Position numbers and translations under genes: made by a program
Assembly (NCBI RefSeq): GCF_018598225.1
Contig: NZ_JAHESF010000024.1
Span: forward strand, 37,939 to 101,938
DNA: 64,000 nt
Direction: 5' to 3'
Source of the DNA: Chryseosolibacter histidinae
GTDB lineage: Bacteria; Bacteroidota; Bacteroidia; Cytophagales; Cyclobacteriaceae
In this document: piece by piece, positions 32,286-41,409 of the stretch
Layout of the letters: the number at the start of each line of letters is the position of its first letter
Position numbering within the stretch: the first letter of the stretch is position 1
The notes under the pieces: generated by a model
The model's database searches: none
Seen by the model: only the letters and a program-made list of their open reading frames with translations
Told to the model about the DNA's origin: nothing

Positions 32286-35216
32286 TTAGCGGATCAGGTG
32301 CACCCAGCCTTTGATATTCTTGTTGCGCTTGGCGGGATCAACCGAATCGAACGTGACCTCGGCAACATAGAAATAGACACCTGCGGCAAGGTCTTTACCG
32401 TCGTTGTCGCGGCCATCCCAATCGATATAAATGGTACGCTCGCTGCCTGATTCGTAGTTATAAACTTCTTTTCCCCAGCGGTTATAAACCCGGAACACCA
32501 CGTGCTGCACAAAACGGGCGCACCTGGTTTGCGTGTCTACCGGAGTACACCCTGATTCTTCACCGCCCAGATTCCTGTTGCTGAAAGCGCTGAACAGGGC
32601 ATTGCAGTCATTGCCGTCATCGGGGGTAAATACGTTGGGCAGTTCGTAATAAGGACAGTTGTCGTTGCAGACAGGATCGCTCAGCTCACTTTCGTTGTTA
32701 GACCTGTCAACAGCCGAGATCTTGTAACAGTAGGCAAGCGTGTTGAGCCCGTTACCGTCAATACCATTGTCGACAAAGAAAGTATCCATCACAATGCCGT
32801 TGGTACCGGCCCTGTCGAGCCAAATGTAATTTCCATTCTCTTCGGCGGCACGATAGATCTTGTATCCCTGGATATCTGCGGCGCAGTCATCCCTCACCCA
32901 CGATAATGTATTGCTGAAGCTTCCCTGACCACAGGCTGCCGTGGCAAAGAACTTCTCGCAATCGGAAAGCTGAACAGCCAGTGTTGGCTTGCAGGGAGGA
33001 ATGCTGTCATTCGGCTGAGCACAGACCATCTGCGAAAAATTTTCCAACGGCTCCTTGATACCGGGATTGCCATAACCGCCACGGGTCATCACACGGTAAC
33101 AATACTCTTCGGTATCAACCAGCGGCACACCGTTGTGCTGGCCCTCGTCAATATAGCTAAGGCCACCGGTAGTAGGGTCGATGCTGGCGATCAACTGAAG
33201 ATCGCTCTCTGTTGAACCTCCGGGCCCGCGGTAAAGCAGGTGCTCGTTCGGCTCCGTTTTGATCACGTTAGACCAAGGCACAAAAGCAGACCAGTTCAGG
33301 CTTATCTTTTTGAGCTCGCTCTGGGCCCCTAGCCGTACGGTAGAAGCCGTGGACGAAGTATCTATCGCGGCATACGCCGGACTTGAGGCCGTATTCGAGT
33401 AGAGGATCACCCGGTAATTATAGATCTGATCGCGGGTGTTCAGCCCAACATCGGCAATGGTGGTATCATTTTCCGATTTCCTGCCTTGATGAATTTTGGT
33501 TAACCCTGCATTGCCTGCAAACCCGGTTGCTCTCCAAACTTCATATTCCAAAGGCCCCGGATATTGCGTTCGATTGATGTCAAAAGGTTTCGTCCAGCGC
33601 ACAGTGACCTGCCCATCGGTAGTGCCTGTGCGGTCTACAGTAACATTGGTGATCACCGGCTCATCTACCAGGATCGGATCGGTACAGATCTCTGCAGAAA
33701 CATAACTCTCCCCTCCCCTCGGGCGCGGGTACTCGGCCACCAGCCTGTAACAATACTTGGCTCCCGGAGAAAGGCCTGCACCGTTGTTGGTATCGGTATA
33801 AGTAGTTATCGGATTATTGTTGACGTCTTTTACTGGCAATGTTGCAATGAGGCTGTATCCTAAAAACTCAGGCATACCGGTTTGGCATGAGTCAGGCTCA
33901 AATTCGAAGCTGTCAACACGGCGCCATACCTGCATGGTCTGTGCATTCTGACACACATAGCTTTCCCATTGCAGATTGGTCTGGCGCGAGGCAAGATTCA
34001 CGTTGGCCGACACCCACTTCGGGGCCGGGCCCACAACCCTGATAAACCAGGTCTTGAATGTTACGAGCCGCGAGCCTGTGGGCGATTTATCGGTGATCTT
34101 GAAAACAACCGGGTAGGGCTGCTCTTTGATATGTGAACACAAAGTTTTCCACTGGAATTTCAGCTCGGCACGTGTGGGCGTTGAAGGCTGGAATACAGGC
34201 GGGTTCGGTGTCCAGGTGGCAGGCGACTGTATCGGTGCGAAATTAAAGATCTCTGAAAATGCCTCGATCTTGACAGGGTCGCCATCAGGGTCTGTGCCGA
34301 AGATCGTTGCGTTCAATGTGGTGCCGGCTTCCACACAAACATCCTCAGGCACGATCAGGTCTGGCCGCTCATTCTTGCAATCATCTACAATGATCTGCAT
34401 ATCGCGCCTTACAAAACCGGTCGAGATCCATCGCCCGTTGATGCTTCGCCATTCCTTGATGATAAAGGCGATGTTATATTCACCCGACATACCAGGAGAA
34501 TTCCACGTGATGGTGCCATCCACGGCATTGATGCTGAAGGTTGGCGGGCCGGTGCCGGTTTCATTGCCCGTGCCGAAGCTGGTGTAGAATTTTGCATCGG
34601 CCGGGTCTTTGTAATTGAAAACGGTAGTATTTTTTTCCCTGAAGGGGATCACCATTTCGTACGAAATGCTGTCACCATCCGGATCGTAGGCACCGGGGTT
34701 GTGGAACCAGGCTACACCGGTGCAAGCCCTGTCGATGGGGGGCACCAGCAACTTGGGCGTGTTATTACAACCCAGGTAAGGGTCGATGATGATCTTCGTT
34801 TCAATGTAAAACCGGGTATTGACCGATCCGTCCATGTTCACCACGCCTTCATTCCGGTTGGGCTCACTGTAGCTGATCGTGTATTCCTGGGAGCCTGCAT
34901 AAGGGTGAAACACCGTAAATGACGCTGTAGCAATACCCTCGCCCAGGTCGGGGCGCAGTGTGTTGGGAGTTTCCGGAACCAGCATTCTTGTACCGTCGCC
35001 GAAATCCAGCCAGTCATCTTCACCGCCAAAAAGCACGTTGGTATTGATGGTGTTGGTAAAAACCGTTACTGTGATCTTGAACGTAAGGCTGTTGCAGCTA
35101 ACCCTTTCAACGGTAATTTCACCGGCTCTCAAGTGGGTGGCAAACCCTTCATTGACAACCCCGACAATTAAAAGGGGGCAAAGAATGCATAGACAGAGTA
35201 AAAGCCTTGATTTCAT
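32286..35216 (-). CDS. Large surface protein with gliding-motility-type (T9SS type B) C-terminal domain
   Basis: There are 976 residues from the ATG at 35216, chosen because MKSRLLLCLCILCPLLIVGV is a signal peptide; the longer frame adds 36 unlikely residues. The body is a chain of beta-sandwich-like units: a cadherin-type region with DPDGDSISYEMV and DPDGDPVKIEAF, then fibronectin III-like repeats (VRWTKPFD, KISLNWSAF, KIYRAAEENG). The last 90 residues form the CHU_C/gliding-motility-associated tail: NVFTPDDGND, VVFRVYNRWGKEVYN, WDGRDNDGKDLAAGVYFY and a final IKGWVHLIR. T9SS exports such proteins to the surface, often as adhesins. Function beyond that is unknown. It has a strong promoter of its own. 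Confidence 0.9.
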   Translation of the reverse strand: MKSRLLLCLCILCPLLIVGVVNEGFATHLRAGEITVERVSCNSLTFKITVTVFTNTINTNVLFGGEDDWLDFGDGTRMLVPETPNTLRPDLGEGIATASFTVFHPYAGSQEYTISYSEPNRNEGVVNMDGSVNTRFYIETKIIIDPYLGCNNTPKLLVPPIDRACTGVAWFHNPGAYDPDGDSISYEMVIPFREKNTTVFNYKDPADAKFYTSFGTGNETGTGPPTFSINAVDGTITWNSPGMSGEYNIAFIIKEWRSINGRWISTGFVRRDMQIIVDDCKNERPDLIVPEDVCVEAGTTLNATIFGTDPDGDPVKIEAFSEIFNFAPIQSPATWTPNPPVFQPSTPTRAELKFQWKTLCSHIKEQPYPVVFKITDKSPTGSRLVTFKTWFIRVVGPAPKWVSANVNLASRQTNLQWESYVCQNAQTMQVWRRVDSFEFEPDSCQTGMPEFLGYSLIATLPVKDVNNNPITTYTDTNNGAGLSPGAKYCYRLVAEYPRPRGGESYVSAEICTDPILVDEPVITNVTVDRTGTTDGQVTVRWTKPFDINRTQYPGPLEYEVWRATGFAGNAGLTKIHQGRKSENDTTIADVGLNTRDQIYNYRVILYSNTASSPAYAAIDTSSTASTVRLGAQSELKKISLNWSAFVPWSNVIKTEPNEHLLYRGPGGSTESDLQLIASIDPTTGGLSYIDEGQHNGVPLVDTEEYCYRVMTRGGYGNPGIKEPLENFSQMVCAQPNDSIPPCKPTLAVQLSDCEKFFATAACGQGSFSNTLSWVRDDCAADIQGYKIYRAAEENGNYIWLDRAGTNGIVMDTFFVDNGIDGNGLNTLAYCYKISAVDRSNNESELSDPVCNDNCPYYELPNVFTPDDGNDCNALFSAFSNRNLGGEESGCTPVDTQTRCARFVQHVVFRVYNRWGKEVYNYESGSERTIYIDWDGRDNDGKDLAAGVYFYVAEVTFDSVDPAKRNKNIKGWVHLIR

Positions 35217-35233
35217 CAAATTTCCCGGTAAAC

Positions 35234-35263
35234 CAAATTTAAAGCAAATAAATCTTATTCCAA
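35234..35263 (-). promoter_or_regulatory. Promoter of the surface protein (TTG, 19 bases, TAAATTTG)
   Basis: On the minus strand TTG (plus 35261-35263) precedes TAAATTTG (plus 35234-35241) by exactly 19 bases, 17 bases before the chosen ATG at 35216. This supports the shorter start. Confidence 0.7.
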
Positions 35264-35331
35264 CGTATTGGCATAATATAGGAAAACGTGAAAGGGAAAA
35301 AATTATTTCTTTTAAACCGATCATTCCGGGT

Positions 35332-35537
35332 TTATTTCTCCAAATTTTCCGGTATAATATCCCTTTTCACAACAATGAGCGGGGTACAGGTAATTCCCTG
35401 ACCTTCATTTTTATTACGAACGGCGAAGTTTTTGACCGCACGCTGAGCTTGGTTCTCCTTGTCGAGGCCTGAGCTACCACAGCAAAATTCAGTCCCGCCA
35501 CTGCGCCGGCAAGCCATAACATAGCAATAAAATACAT
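35332..35537 (-). pseudogene. Possible broken gene for a small secreted peptide
   Basis: From an ATG at 35537 a signal-peptide-like stretch MYFIAMLWLAGAVAGLNFAV (ending VVAQ) is read, then the frame turns unlike protein. One base out of frame, the sequence becomes protein-like: GLDKENQAQRAVKNFAVRNK, followed by a region ending IVVKRDIIPENLEK and a stop at 35332. One extra G at 35468-35469 (GG in the sequence, GGG if repaired) would join the two into a 68-residue exported peptide. No family is recognised. It could be a decayed gene, a sequencing error or coincidence. Confidence 0.35.
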
Positions 35538-36104
35538 ATCATCTCTGGGAGACAGTGTCACCAATCAATGACACAACTTTCGCTTCATGCGTTGACAAAA
35601 AGAGACGTAACATCAAACTGTGAGTATGTGGTCTCCGTTTGCGTCTATAACCCGGAGACTGGTGGTTGAGTCCTGTTTTGGCATCAGAGCACTTTCCGAA
35701 CAACAGACACATCACACAGGCAACGAATAAGTACTACATGTTCTGTGCAATCAGTGTACGTTTAAACATCTTTCATACTGCGCGCTTCGTCAGTTACGTG
35801 GGCGTACACTTCCTCGAGGGTAAAATCAAAATCAAAAGCTCCACACTTAAATAAATCATGAAAGTAATCTTTGCTGTTGTGCTATAACTCAAGCAGTAAC
35901 ATAAAGACCGCACGAGTTCGGATTGGATTTTTTTCTACCTGCGTCATATACAAGTGCTCACCAAAAGAACGTTGGCAGTATATATGATCACAAAAATAAA
36001 ATCATGCTTTCTGTGGTTATAAAAAAAATAATTCGTGATAACCGCTCAACAGTAGGATTTTATCTAAATTGCACTGACCAACAAACCCAATTCGTTTCTC
36101 TTCA
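35538..36104. other. Spacer without a convincing gene
   Basis: About 570 bases. A 61-codon plus-strand frame (35923-36108) overlaps the next small gene by four bases (ATGA), but its composition is not convincing. A short stem GTCTCCG/CGGAGAC (about 35632-35660) has no T tract. I see nothing else. Confidence 0.45.
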
Positions 36105-36281
36105 ATGAAACCTGATCCAATGGCAATGAAGGCAGCCTTGCGAAAACGCGAGATTGAACTTCAGAAGATCATCCGACAGATGAAACAAGACAACCTACAC
36201 AGCAGTCCGGTCTACAAAAATCTCGAGCAGGAGTTGGAAACTGTAAAGACCAAGCTGATCGCACCATCCGATCACGAATAG
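36105..36281 (+). CDS. Small coiled-coil hypothetical protein (58 aa)
   Basis: This intact small frame begins MKPDPMAMKAALRKREIELQ and continues as a strongly charged helix with regular hydrophobic spacing (KIIRQMKQDN, YKNLEQELETVKTKLI). It is likely a short coiled coil. It has no signal or membrane segment. A gene of 81 codons follows after 55 bases on the same strand, then the acyltransferase gene. Codon use resembles the neighbours. I do not recognise a family. Confidence 0.5.
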   Translation: MKPDPMAMKAALRKREIELQKIIRQMKQDNLHSSPVYKNLEQELETVKTKLIAPSDHE

Positions 36282-36336
36282 AATCCCCCGGTTTTTCGTC
36301 TTATTAGCTTACCTTTGATCCTTTGCTCAAAAGCCT

Positions 36337-36582
36337 ATGCGCGTAATACATGAACGCACCCATCAGGGATGCAGGATCACATTCTTTGCCTGGAACAATC
36401 GCTACATCATCAAGCTGGAAGAAGGTACACTTGAACAGACCTTCAAGGTCGATCAGTTCGACATTCAGAACGAACAGGAGCTGCTCAAGCTGGTGGATGC
36501 GGAATTTGTTCAACAAGCCATGAATCGTTTTCTTGAAATGGGGCGATCACTCTACGAGGCCAAAGTAAGGGGGGCCGAATAA
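36337..36582 (+). CDS. Small conserved hypothetical protein (81 aa)
   Basis: This soluble 81-residue protein has alternating aromatic and charged segments: CRITFFAWNNRYIIKLEEG, TFKVDQFDIQNEQELLKLV, then a helix QQAMNRFLEMGRSLYEA. The pattern (beta strands, then one helix) and the intact frame suggest a real small gene. It precedes the acyltransferase by 47 bases on the same strand and may be in its operon. No function can be assigned. Confidence 0.65.
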   Translation: MRVIHERTHQGCRITFFAWNNRYIIKLEEGTLEQTFKVDQFDIQNEQELLKLVDAEFVQQAMNRFLEMGRSLYEAKVRGAE

Positions 36583-36628
36583 GCTTTTGTGCGTCAAGTG
36601 ATAGAAATTGTATTATTTTGCAATCCCG

Positions 36629-38326
36629 ATGGAAGTTGCAGAAAAGAAAAACAAGAATAAGCGGTACAAACCTATCCTGGATTCAATACCTGACTGGCCG
36701 GTATACCAGCTCAGCAAGAACAGGAAGGAATTCCTGGAAGCGGTAACTGAACACGCTTTCCGGCAGGCTAAACAATTACGCCCTACCACCAAGCAGCTTC
36801 TTGACGAACTGGAAGCAACCGTGTATCGTGAGCAGCAGCGCATGAAGCGGAACCGGTGGCGTGTAGACCCTCAGGACGAAGTACCATTCTGGGCGTCGGT
36901 GAAAGACGAACTTGTTTCGCTCACCAACAAAACCTCTGACGAAGTACAAAGCAAGGCGGATGACATTCTATACAAGATCATTCACCGTTATGCCGGAGAA
37001 ATAGCCGGTAACTTCAAACCAAGCTCTTACAGGTTTGCCCGCGAGCTGGTCAAGTTCTGGTTTGCCAGGCTGCTGAATGGCGCCCGGGTAAAAAAATTCG
37101 GAGCTTTCTTCCGCAACAAATACACCCTGCGCGACAAGATCCACATCGTAGGGAAAGTGAAACAGCTCAGAAAGCTGGCCAAAAAAGGAACCGTGATCAT
37201 GGTTCCCACACACTTCAGCAACCTCGATTCGATCCTCATCGGATGGGTGATCCACTCACTTGGGCTGCCTGCGTTTATCTATGGAGCCGGGTTGAACCTT
37301 TTCAACATCAAGATCTTCGCCTACTTCATGAACAGTCTGGGCGCGTATAAGGTAGACCGGCGCAAAAAGAACCTGCCTTATCTTGAGACCTTAAAAGCAT
37401 ATTCAACACTCGCCATTCAGAAGGGTGCGCACAGCCTCTTCTTTCCTGGCGGCACCCGGTCACGCTCAGGCATGATCGAAAAACAGCTCAAGCTCGGATT
37501 GCTCAGCTCAACGGTAGAAGCACAACGCAACCTGTACCTGAAAAGTCAGCAGGGCGAGACCGAGATCCGCAAGATATTCGTTGTGCCCGTAACGCTGAAC
37601 TATCACTTTGTGCTGGAAGCGCCCGACCTCATCGACGATTATCTTTCAGTGAAGGGACAGGACCGTTATCTTCCCGAACACGATAAATACGGAAGCTGGC
37701 AGCTGCTTCAGTTCCTCTATAAGTTCTTCTCCAAAGGCTCCAATATCTCGGTCTCTATCGGCAGGGGACTTGACGTGCTGGGCAACTATGTAGATGATGA
37801 GGGCAACAGCCTTGATCCGCATAACCGGATCATCAACACGCGCGATTATTTTGTAAGCAGCGACGAAATTGTAATAGACAAGCAGCGGGAGGATCAGTAC
37901 ACCCGCATGCTCAGCCAGAAGATCGTTACGGAGTATCACCGCATCAACCGTGTTTTTGCGAGTCACCTCGTAGCCTTTGTAGCTTTTGAAATGTGGCAGC
38001 ACAAACATCCGAAGCTCGACCTGTTCGAGCTGCTGCGTTTACCAGAAGAAGACCTCATGATCCCTTATGAGGAATTCAGAATGGTTTGCAAGCGTGTGAG
38101 GAAACAGATCTACCAGCTCAAGACCGAAGACAAGGTCAACCATGCCACCCATTTGAAAGGCAAGATCGACCTGGTGATCCGTCATGGCCTTGAGAACGTA
38201 GGCATCTTCCACCTGAAACGTCCTCTTCTTTTCAACAAGGAAGGCAATATCATTACCAGGGATCTCAACACATTGTACTATTACCACAACAGGTTAGTCG
38301 GCTATGACCTCGAGAAGTTTATCTGA
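36629..38326 (+). CDS. Large glycerolipid acyltransferase (PlsB/PlsC-type)
   Basis: These 565 residues from the ATG at 36629 form an acyltransferase that probably acylates glycerol 3-phosphate or 1-acylglycerol 3-phosphate at the membrane. Key motifs are VPTHFSNLDSILIG (the HxxxxD catalytic motif in an NHxS-like form, H-F-S-N-L-D), a glycerol-phosphate pocket around YKVDRRKKN, and the FPGGTRSRSG signature (FPEGTRS class). About 150 residues precede the catalytic part and 220 follow, much longer than typical PlsC, closer to the PlsB layout. The stop overlaps the start of gpsA by 23 bases, and gpsA makes the substrate glycerol 3-phosphate. The exact acyl position is not determined. Confidence 0.86.
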   Translation: MEVAEKKNKNKRYKPILDSIPDWPVYQLSKNRKEFLEAVTEHAFRQAKQLRPTTKQLLDELEATVYREQQRMKRNRWRVDPQDEVPFWASVKDELVSLTNKTSDEVQSKADDILYKIIHRYAGEIAGNFKPSSYRFARELVKFWFARLLNGARVKKFGAFFRNKYTLRDKIHIVGKVKQLRKLAKKGTVIMVPTHFSNLDSILIGWVIHSLGLPAFIYGAGLNLFNIKIFAYFMNSLGAYKVDRRKKNLPYLETLKAYSTLAIQKGAHSLFFPGGTRSRSGMIEKQLKLGLLSSTVEAQRNLYLKSQQGETEIRKIFVVPVTLNYHFVLEAPDLIDDYLSVKGQDRYLPEHDKYGSWQLLQFLYKFFSKGSNISVSIGRGLDVLGNYVDDEGNSLDPHNRIINTRDYFVSSDEIVIDKQREDQYTRMLSQKIVTEYHRINRVFASHLVAFVAFEMWQHKHPKLDLFELLRLPEEDLMIPYEEFRMVCKRVRKQIYQLKTEDKVNHATHLKGKIDLVIRHGLENVGIFHLKRPLLFNKEGNIITRDLNTLYYYHNRLVGYDLEKFI

Positions 38327-39362
38327 AGATAAACCGATCGGAGTGATCGGGGCTGGTAACTTCGGAAGCGCAGTGGCAAACCTGCTGGCGCCGCACCGCA
38401 AAGTGCTCTTGTATGCGCGAGACGAAAACCTCGTCAAACGCATCGCAGAACATGGTGAGAACAGGGGCCACAAAATGCATCCCAACATCGAGCCTTTGAA
38501 TGACATGGCATATGTTGCGCAGGAATGTGACATCATTTTTCCCATTGTTCCTTCTGCCCATTTCAGATCGATGATGAAAAAATTGTCGGTCTACCTCCAC
38601 CCCTATCATATTCTCATTCATGGTACGAAAGGGTTTGATATTCAGCTGCCGGAGAAAGAGAGCATCCAGAATACCCCAACCCTGAGCCGCAGCCAGGTGA
38701 AGACCATGAGCGAAGTGATCATGGAAGAAAGTGTAGTAGTGCGTGTAGGCTGCCTGGCAGGACCCAACCTCTCGAAAGAACTGGCTGCGGGACAACCTGC
38801 TGCCACAGTGATCGCCAGTCAATTCAACGAAGTAATTCAGATCGGCAAACGCCTGCTGCGCAATGACCGCTTTCAGGTGTATGGCAACAACGACCTTGTG
38901 GGTGTGGAACTGGCCGGTGTGCTGAAAAATATTATCGCTATTGCTGCCGGTGCCTTGAGCGGCATGGGCTATGGTGAAAATGCTAAAGGACTGCTGGTAA
39001 GCCGGGGAATGGTTGAAATGGTTTACCTCGGCCGCGCGCTGGGTGGCAACACCAAAGCATTTCTGGGCGTTGCCGGCGTGGGCGATCTTGTTACCACGTG
39101 CAACAGCTCATTGAGCCGTAACTTCAGCGTTGGCTACAGACTGGCACAGGGCGAAACACTCGATCAGATCTTAAAGAGCACCGATGAAATAGCCGAGGGT
39201 ATCAACACCGTGCTCATTGCAAAAAAATGTGCCGAATACTACAAAGTGCGCGCGCCGATCACCACTACGCTGTACAAGGTCTTGTTTGAAGACCTCACCA
39301 TGAAGCAGGCACTGCAATACCTCATGCGCTACCCGTTGAATGTGGATATTGATTTTTTGTAG
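38304..39362 (+). CDS. gpsA: NAD(P)-dependent glycerol-3-phosphate dehydrogenase
   Basis: GpsA reduces dihydroxyacetone phosphate to glycerol 3-phosphate, the backbone for phospholipids. The 352 residues begin with a Rossmann loop GVIGAGNFGSAVANLLA. They also contain the catalytic-Lys region GVELAGVLKNIIAIAAG and a C-terminal helical domain with GDLVTTCNSSLSRN. Its start lies inside the acyltransferase gene (23-base overlap), indicating translational coupling, and both act in glycerolipid synthesis. The length is normal. A short inverted repeat follows the stop. Confidence 0.96.
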   Translation: MTSRSLSEDKPIGVIGAGNFGSAVANLLAPHRKVLLYARDENLVKRIAEHGENRGHKMHPNIEPLNDMAYVAQECDIIFPIVPSAHFRSMMKKLSVYLHPYHILIHGTKGFDIQLPEKESIQNTPTLSRSQVKTMSEVIMEESVVVRVGCLAGPNLSKELAAGQPAATVIASQFNEVIQIGKRLLRNDRFQVYGNNDLVGVELAGVLKNIIAIAAGALSGMGYGENAKGLLVSRGMVEMVYLGRALGGNTKAFLGVAGVGDLVTTCNSSLSRNFSVGYRLAQGETLDQILKSTDEIAEGINTVLIAKKCAEYYKVRAPITTTLYKVLFEDLTMKQALQYLMRYPLNVDIDFL

Positions 39363-39512
39363 TCCACAGACCACGGTCGACAGTCCACGACAGCGTTGTG
39401 TGAAAATTAAGATCTTATCACAATCCTGGAGCGCCGGCGCCATTGCAACTCAACTCATAGCGCGGAAATCTTAGACGTAGCACCACACGGCTGTGGACGG
39501 TGGTCTGTGGAC
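39362..39512. repeat. Intergenic inverted repeat and shared dispersed element
   Basis: GTCCACAGACCAC (39362-39374) and its exact reverse complement (39500-39512) bracket the gpsA-HIT spacer. Inside, CCACGGTCGAC, then AGTCCACGACAG (39371-39393) recur with two changes at 60368-60390 (before moxR). The spacer holds no gene. Confidence 0.7.
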
Positions 39513-39515
39513 TCT

Positions 39516-39908
39516 TCAAAACTGTTTTCTGATCTTCTCGGCAGTTTCCGCCAGCCCTTCTTTCGAAGGGGTTAGCTTGGGGCGGCTGAAGTTAACATCG
39601 CCCATTGAATTCATAGGAATGAGATGGATATGCGTATGTGGTACTTCCAGCCCGATGACGGACACAGCCACCCTGTTGCAGGGGATGGCTTTACCTATGG
39701 CAAGTGCCACTTTTTTGGCAAAAATATTCAACCCTGTAAGCGTTTGATCGTCGAGGTCGAAGATATAATCTACTTCCTTTTTAGGAACCACCAGGGTATG
39801 CCCCATCACCAGTGGATTGATGTCGAGGAAGGCGATATGCTTTTCGTCTTCGGCGACGATGTGAGCGGGTATTTCGCGGTTGATGATCCGGGTAAAGATG
39901 CTGGCCAT
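39516..39908 (-). CDS. HIT-family nucleotide-binding protein
   Basis: This 130-residue histidine-triad protein has the catalytic HTHIHLIPM near residue 97 and the usual start MASIFTRIINREIPAH. Members hydrolyse adenosine phosphoramidates or related nucleotide conjugates; the true substrate here is not known. FxDxxP-type FLDINP and HTLVVPKKE are conserved. It lies nine bases upstream-of-end from greA (transcribed first), so greA and this gene are probably co-transcribed. Confidence 0.93.
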   Translation of the reverse strand: MASIFTRIINREIPAHIVAEDEKHIAFLDINPLVMGHTLVVPKKEVDYIFDLDDQTLTGLNIFAKKVALAIGKAIPCNRVAVSVIGLEVPHTHIHLIPMNSMGDVNFSRPKLTPSKEGLAETAEKIRKQF

Positions 39909-39917
39909 ACAGGTGAC

Positions 39918-40391
39918 TTATGCGCCGATATTGGTGATCTCGAATTCCATTTCACCGGCAGGTGTTTTGATCTTGGCTACGTCTCCCTTTTTCTTGCCCA
40001 GCAACCCCTTGCCTATGGGCGACATCGTGGAGATTTTACCGGACTTCAGGTCAGCTTCTTCTTCTGATACCAGGGTATAGGTAACGGACGCTCCGTTCTT
40101 TTTATTCTTGATAGTGACCTTCGAAAGAATGGACACTTTGGAAGTATCTATGTTGGTCTCGTCCAGCAGACGGGCATTACTCACCAGGTCTTCAAGCTGT
40201 GCGATCTTTGCTTCCAGGTGGCCCTGTGCATCTTTGGCGGCATCGTACTCGGCGTTCTCACTGAGGTCGCCTTTGTCACGTGCGTCTGCGATCTGCCTGG
40301 CAATATCAGCCCTGCCCTTGGTTTTGAGCTGGCTTAGTTCTGTCCTCAATTTCTCGAGGCCATCTTTGGTATAGTATGATATTTTACTCAT
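39918..40391 (-). CDS. greA: Transcription elongation factor GreA
   Basis: GreA rescues backtracked RNA polymerase by stimulating transcript cleavage. The 157 residues form the expected N-terminal coiled coil (LRTELSQLKTKGRADIARQI ... GDLSENAEYDAAKD, with the tip Asp/Glu acids) and a C-terminal FKBP-like domain (SPIGKGLLGKKKGDV). The length is normal. It is probably the promoter-proximal member of a pair with the HIT gene. The upstream pentapeptide gene ends at a terminator (40452-40489). Confidence 0.96.
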   Translation of the reverse strand: MSKISYYTKDGLEKLRTELSQLKTKGRADIARQIADARDKGDLSENAEYDAAKDAQGHLEAKIAQLEDLVSNARLLDETNIDTSKVSILSKVTIKNKKNGASVTYTLVSEEEADLKSGKISTMSPIGKGLLGKKKGDVAKIKTPAGEMEFEITNIGA

Positions 40392-40451
40392 GACAATAAC
40401 GCATTAGTAAGTCGAACATTTTTGATTTTCACCACGATCTCTATGGTGGGT

Positions 40452-40489
40452 GAAAAAGAAACAACGGCCTCATGGCTGAGACCGTTGTT
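40452..40489 (-). terminator. Terminator after the pentapeptide-repeat gene
   Basis: On the minus strand the arms AACAACGG and CCGTTGTT (plus 40482-40489 and 40460-40467) enclose a further short stem. The downstream sequence reads TTTCTTTTTC. It separates the pentapeptide gene from greA. Confidence 0.8.
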
Positions 40490-40526
40490 ATCACAAAGGT
40501 AATACTTTATCCTACGATTGCAAAAA

Positions 40527-41372
40527 TTATGTGCCTACCAGCTCGGGAAGGTTGGTTTTGATCTGCGCCAGGATCTCATCATCAAACCGGGCCAGGTACA
40601 GGGTTTTCACCTTTGAAAGTTGCTCGACCGATAGGCCTTTTGCGCCCCGCAGATCGGCTTTATACAAACTCGCATTTTCGAAGTCGGCGCCCATCACATA
40701 ACAGTTCTGCAGGTTTGCCTCCATCAGGAACGCGTTATTAAAATTGGCTTTGATGAGAAATGCACTTTCAAATTGCGACTTGATAAGAAAAGCGTCCTTA
40801 AAATTGGCGCCGCTGGCATAAGCACCTTTCAGGTTGGCCTGATTCAGGTTAGAGTTCTCGAAATTGGTCTGGTTCAACCGGGCGTTCTCGAGGTTTGCCT
40901 CGATGAGCGACGATTGTGAAACGTTAGAAGAGTTCAGGTTCGAACCCGCAAGGTTCACATAGTTCAGGTTCGTTCTTGGCAGATAACAATTCACCAGGTT
41001 GATCTCATGGATCTTGTGACGGTTCAGACGTTTGATGTTACCTACCGTACGGAACGCCGCTTCTTCGGATTCCCACAAACGGAAGTCGTCGATCTCATCC
41101 TTGTATGTGCGGATGCGCTGCCGAATCTCTCCATTCTGGTTCAACCAGAAGATCAGGATACCGATCACCGCGATATCGAAGATCATACCGTGCGCTTCAG
41201 CGAGAACCTGCTGAATGAATGTATCGAAATCTCTGATGTAATACTGAAGACTTAAGCTGATCACCAGAATAGCAACACAGATCAGCACAATGGTAGAAGT
41301 GAGCAGCGGCTTTTCAATAATAGAGTTATAGAACTCCATCCATTTTTTCATTCTTTTTTGTAAAAAACTCAT
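40527..41372 (-). CDS. Pentapeptide-repeat membrane protein
   Basis: These 281 residues begin with one or two membrane helices near the N-terminus (about 20-75: LTSTIVLICVAILVISLSLQ and a second hydrophobic run MIFDIAVIGILIF). A charged linker follows, then about 20 A(N/D)LxX pentapeptides (NLAGSNLNSSN, ANLENARL, NQANLKGAYASGANF, KANFNNAFLMEANL), which stack as a right-handed beta helix. The final 45 residues leave the repeat (LSVEQLSKVKTLY). The repeats face the cytoplasm or periplasm depending on orientation. Function is unknown; it stands alone between terminators. Confidence 0.9.
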   Translation of the reverse strand: MSFLQKRMKKWMEFYNSIIEKPLLTSTIVLICVAILVISLSLQYYIRDFDTFIQQVLAEAHGMIFDIAVIGILIFWLNQNGEIRQRIRTYKDEIDDFRLWESEEAAFRTVGNIKRLNRHKIHEINLVNCYLPRTNLNYVNLAGSNLNSSNVSQSSLIEANLENARLNQTNFENSNLNQANLKGAYASGANFKDAFLIKSQFESAFLIKANFNNAFLMEANLQNCYVMGADFENASLYKADLRGAKGLSVEQLSKVKTLYLARFDDEILAQIKTNLPELVGT

Positions 41373-41409
41373 AAAGCTACTTCCCGTGCGTCAGATGAAG
41401 ATAAGAAAT

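Noticed and set aside
35923..36108. 61-codon plus-strand frame overlapping the small coiled-coil gene by ATGA
   Set aside because: Composition is unlike a protein and no signal or motif is seen; the overlap is probably chance.
36586..36620. TTTG and TTATTTTG before the acyltransferase gene considered as a promoter
   Set aside because: The -7 box has one mismatch, the spacing is 23 bases and the start would be only nine bases downstream.
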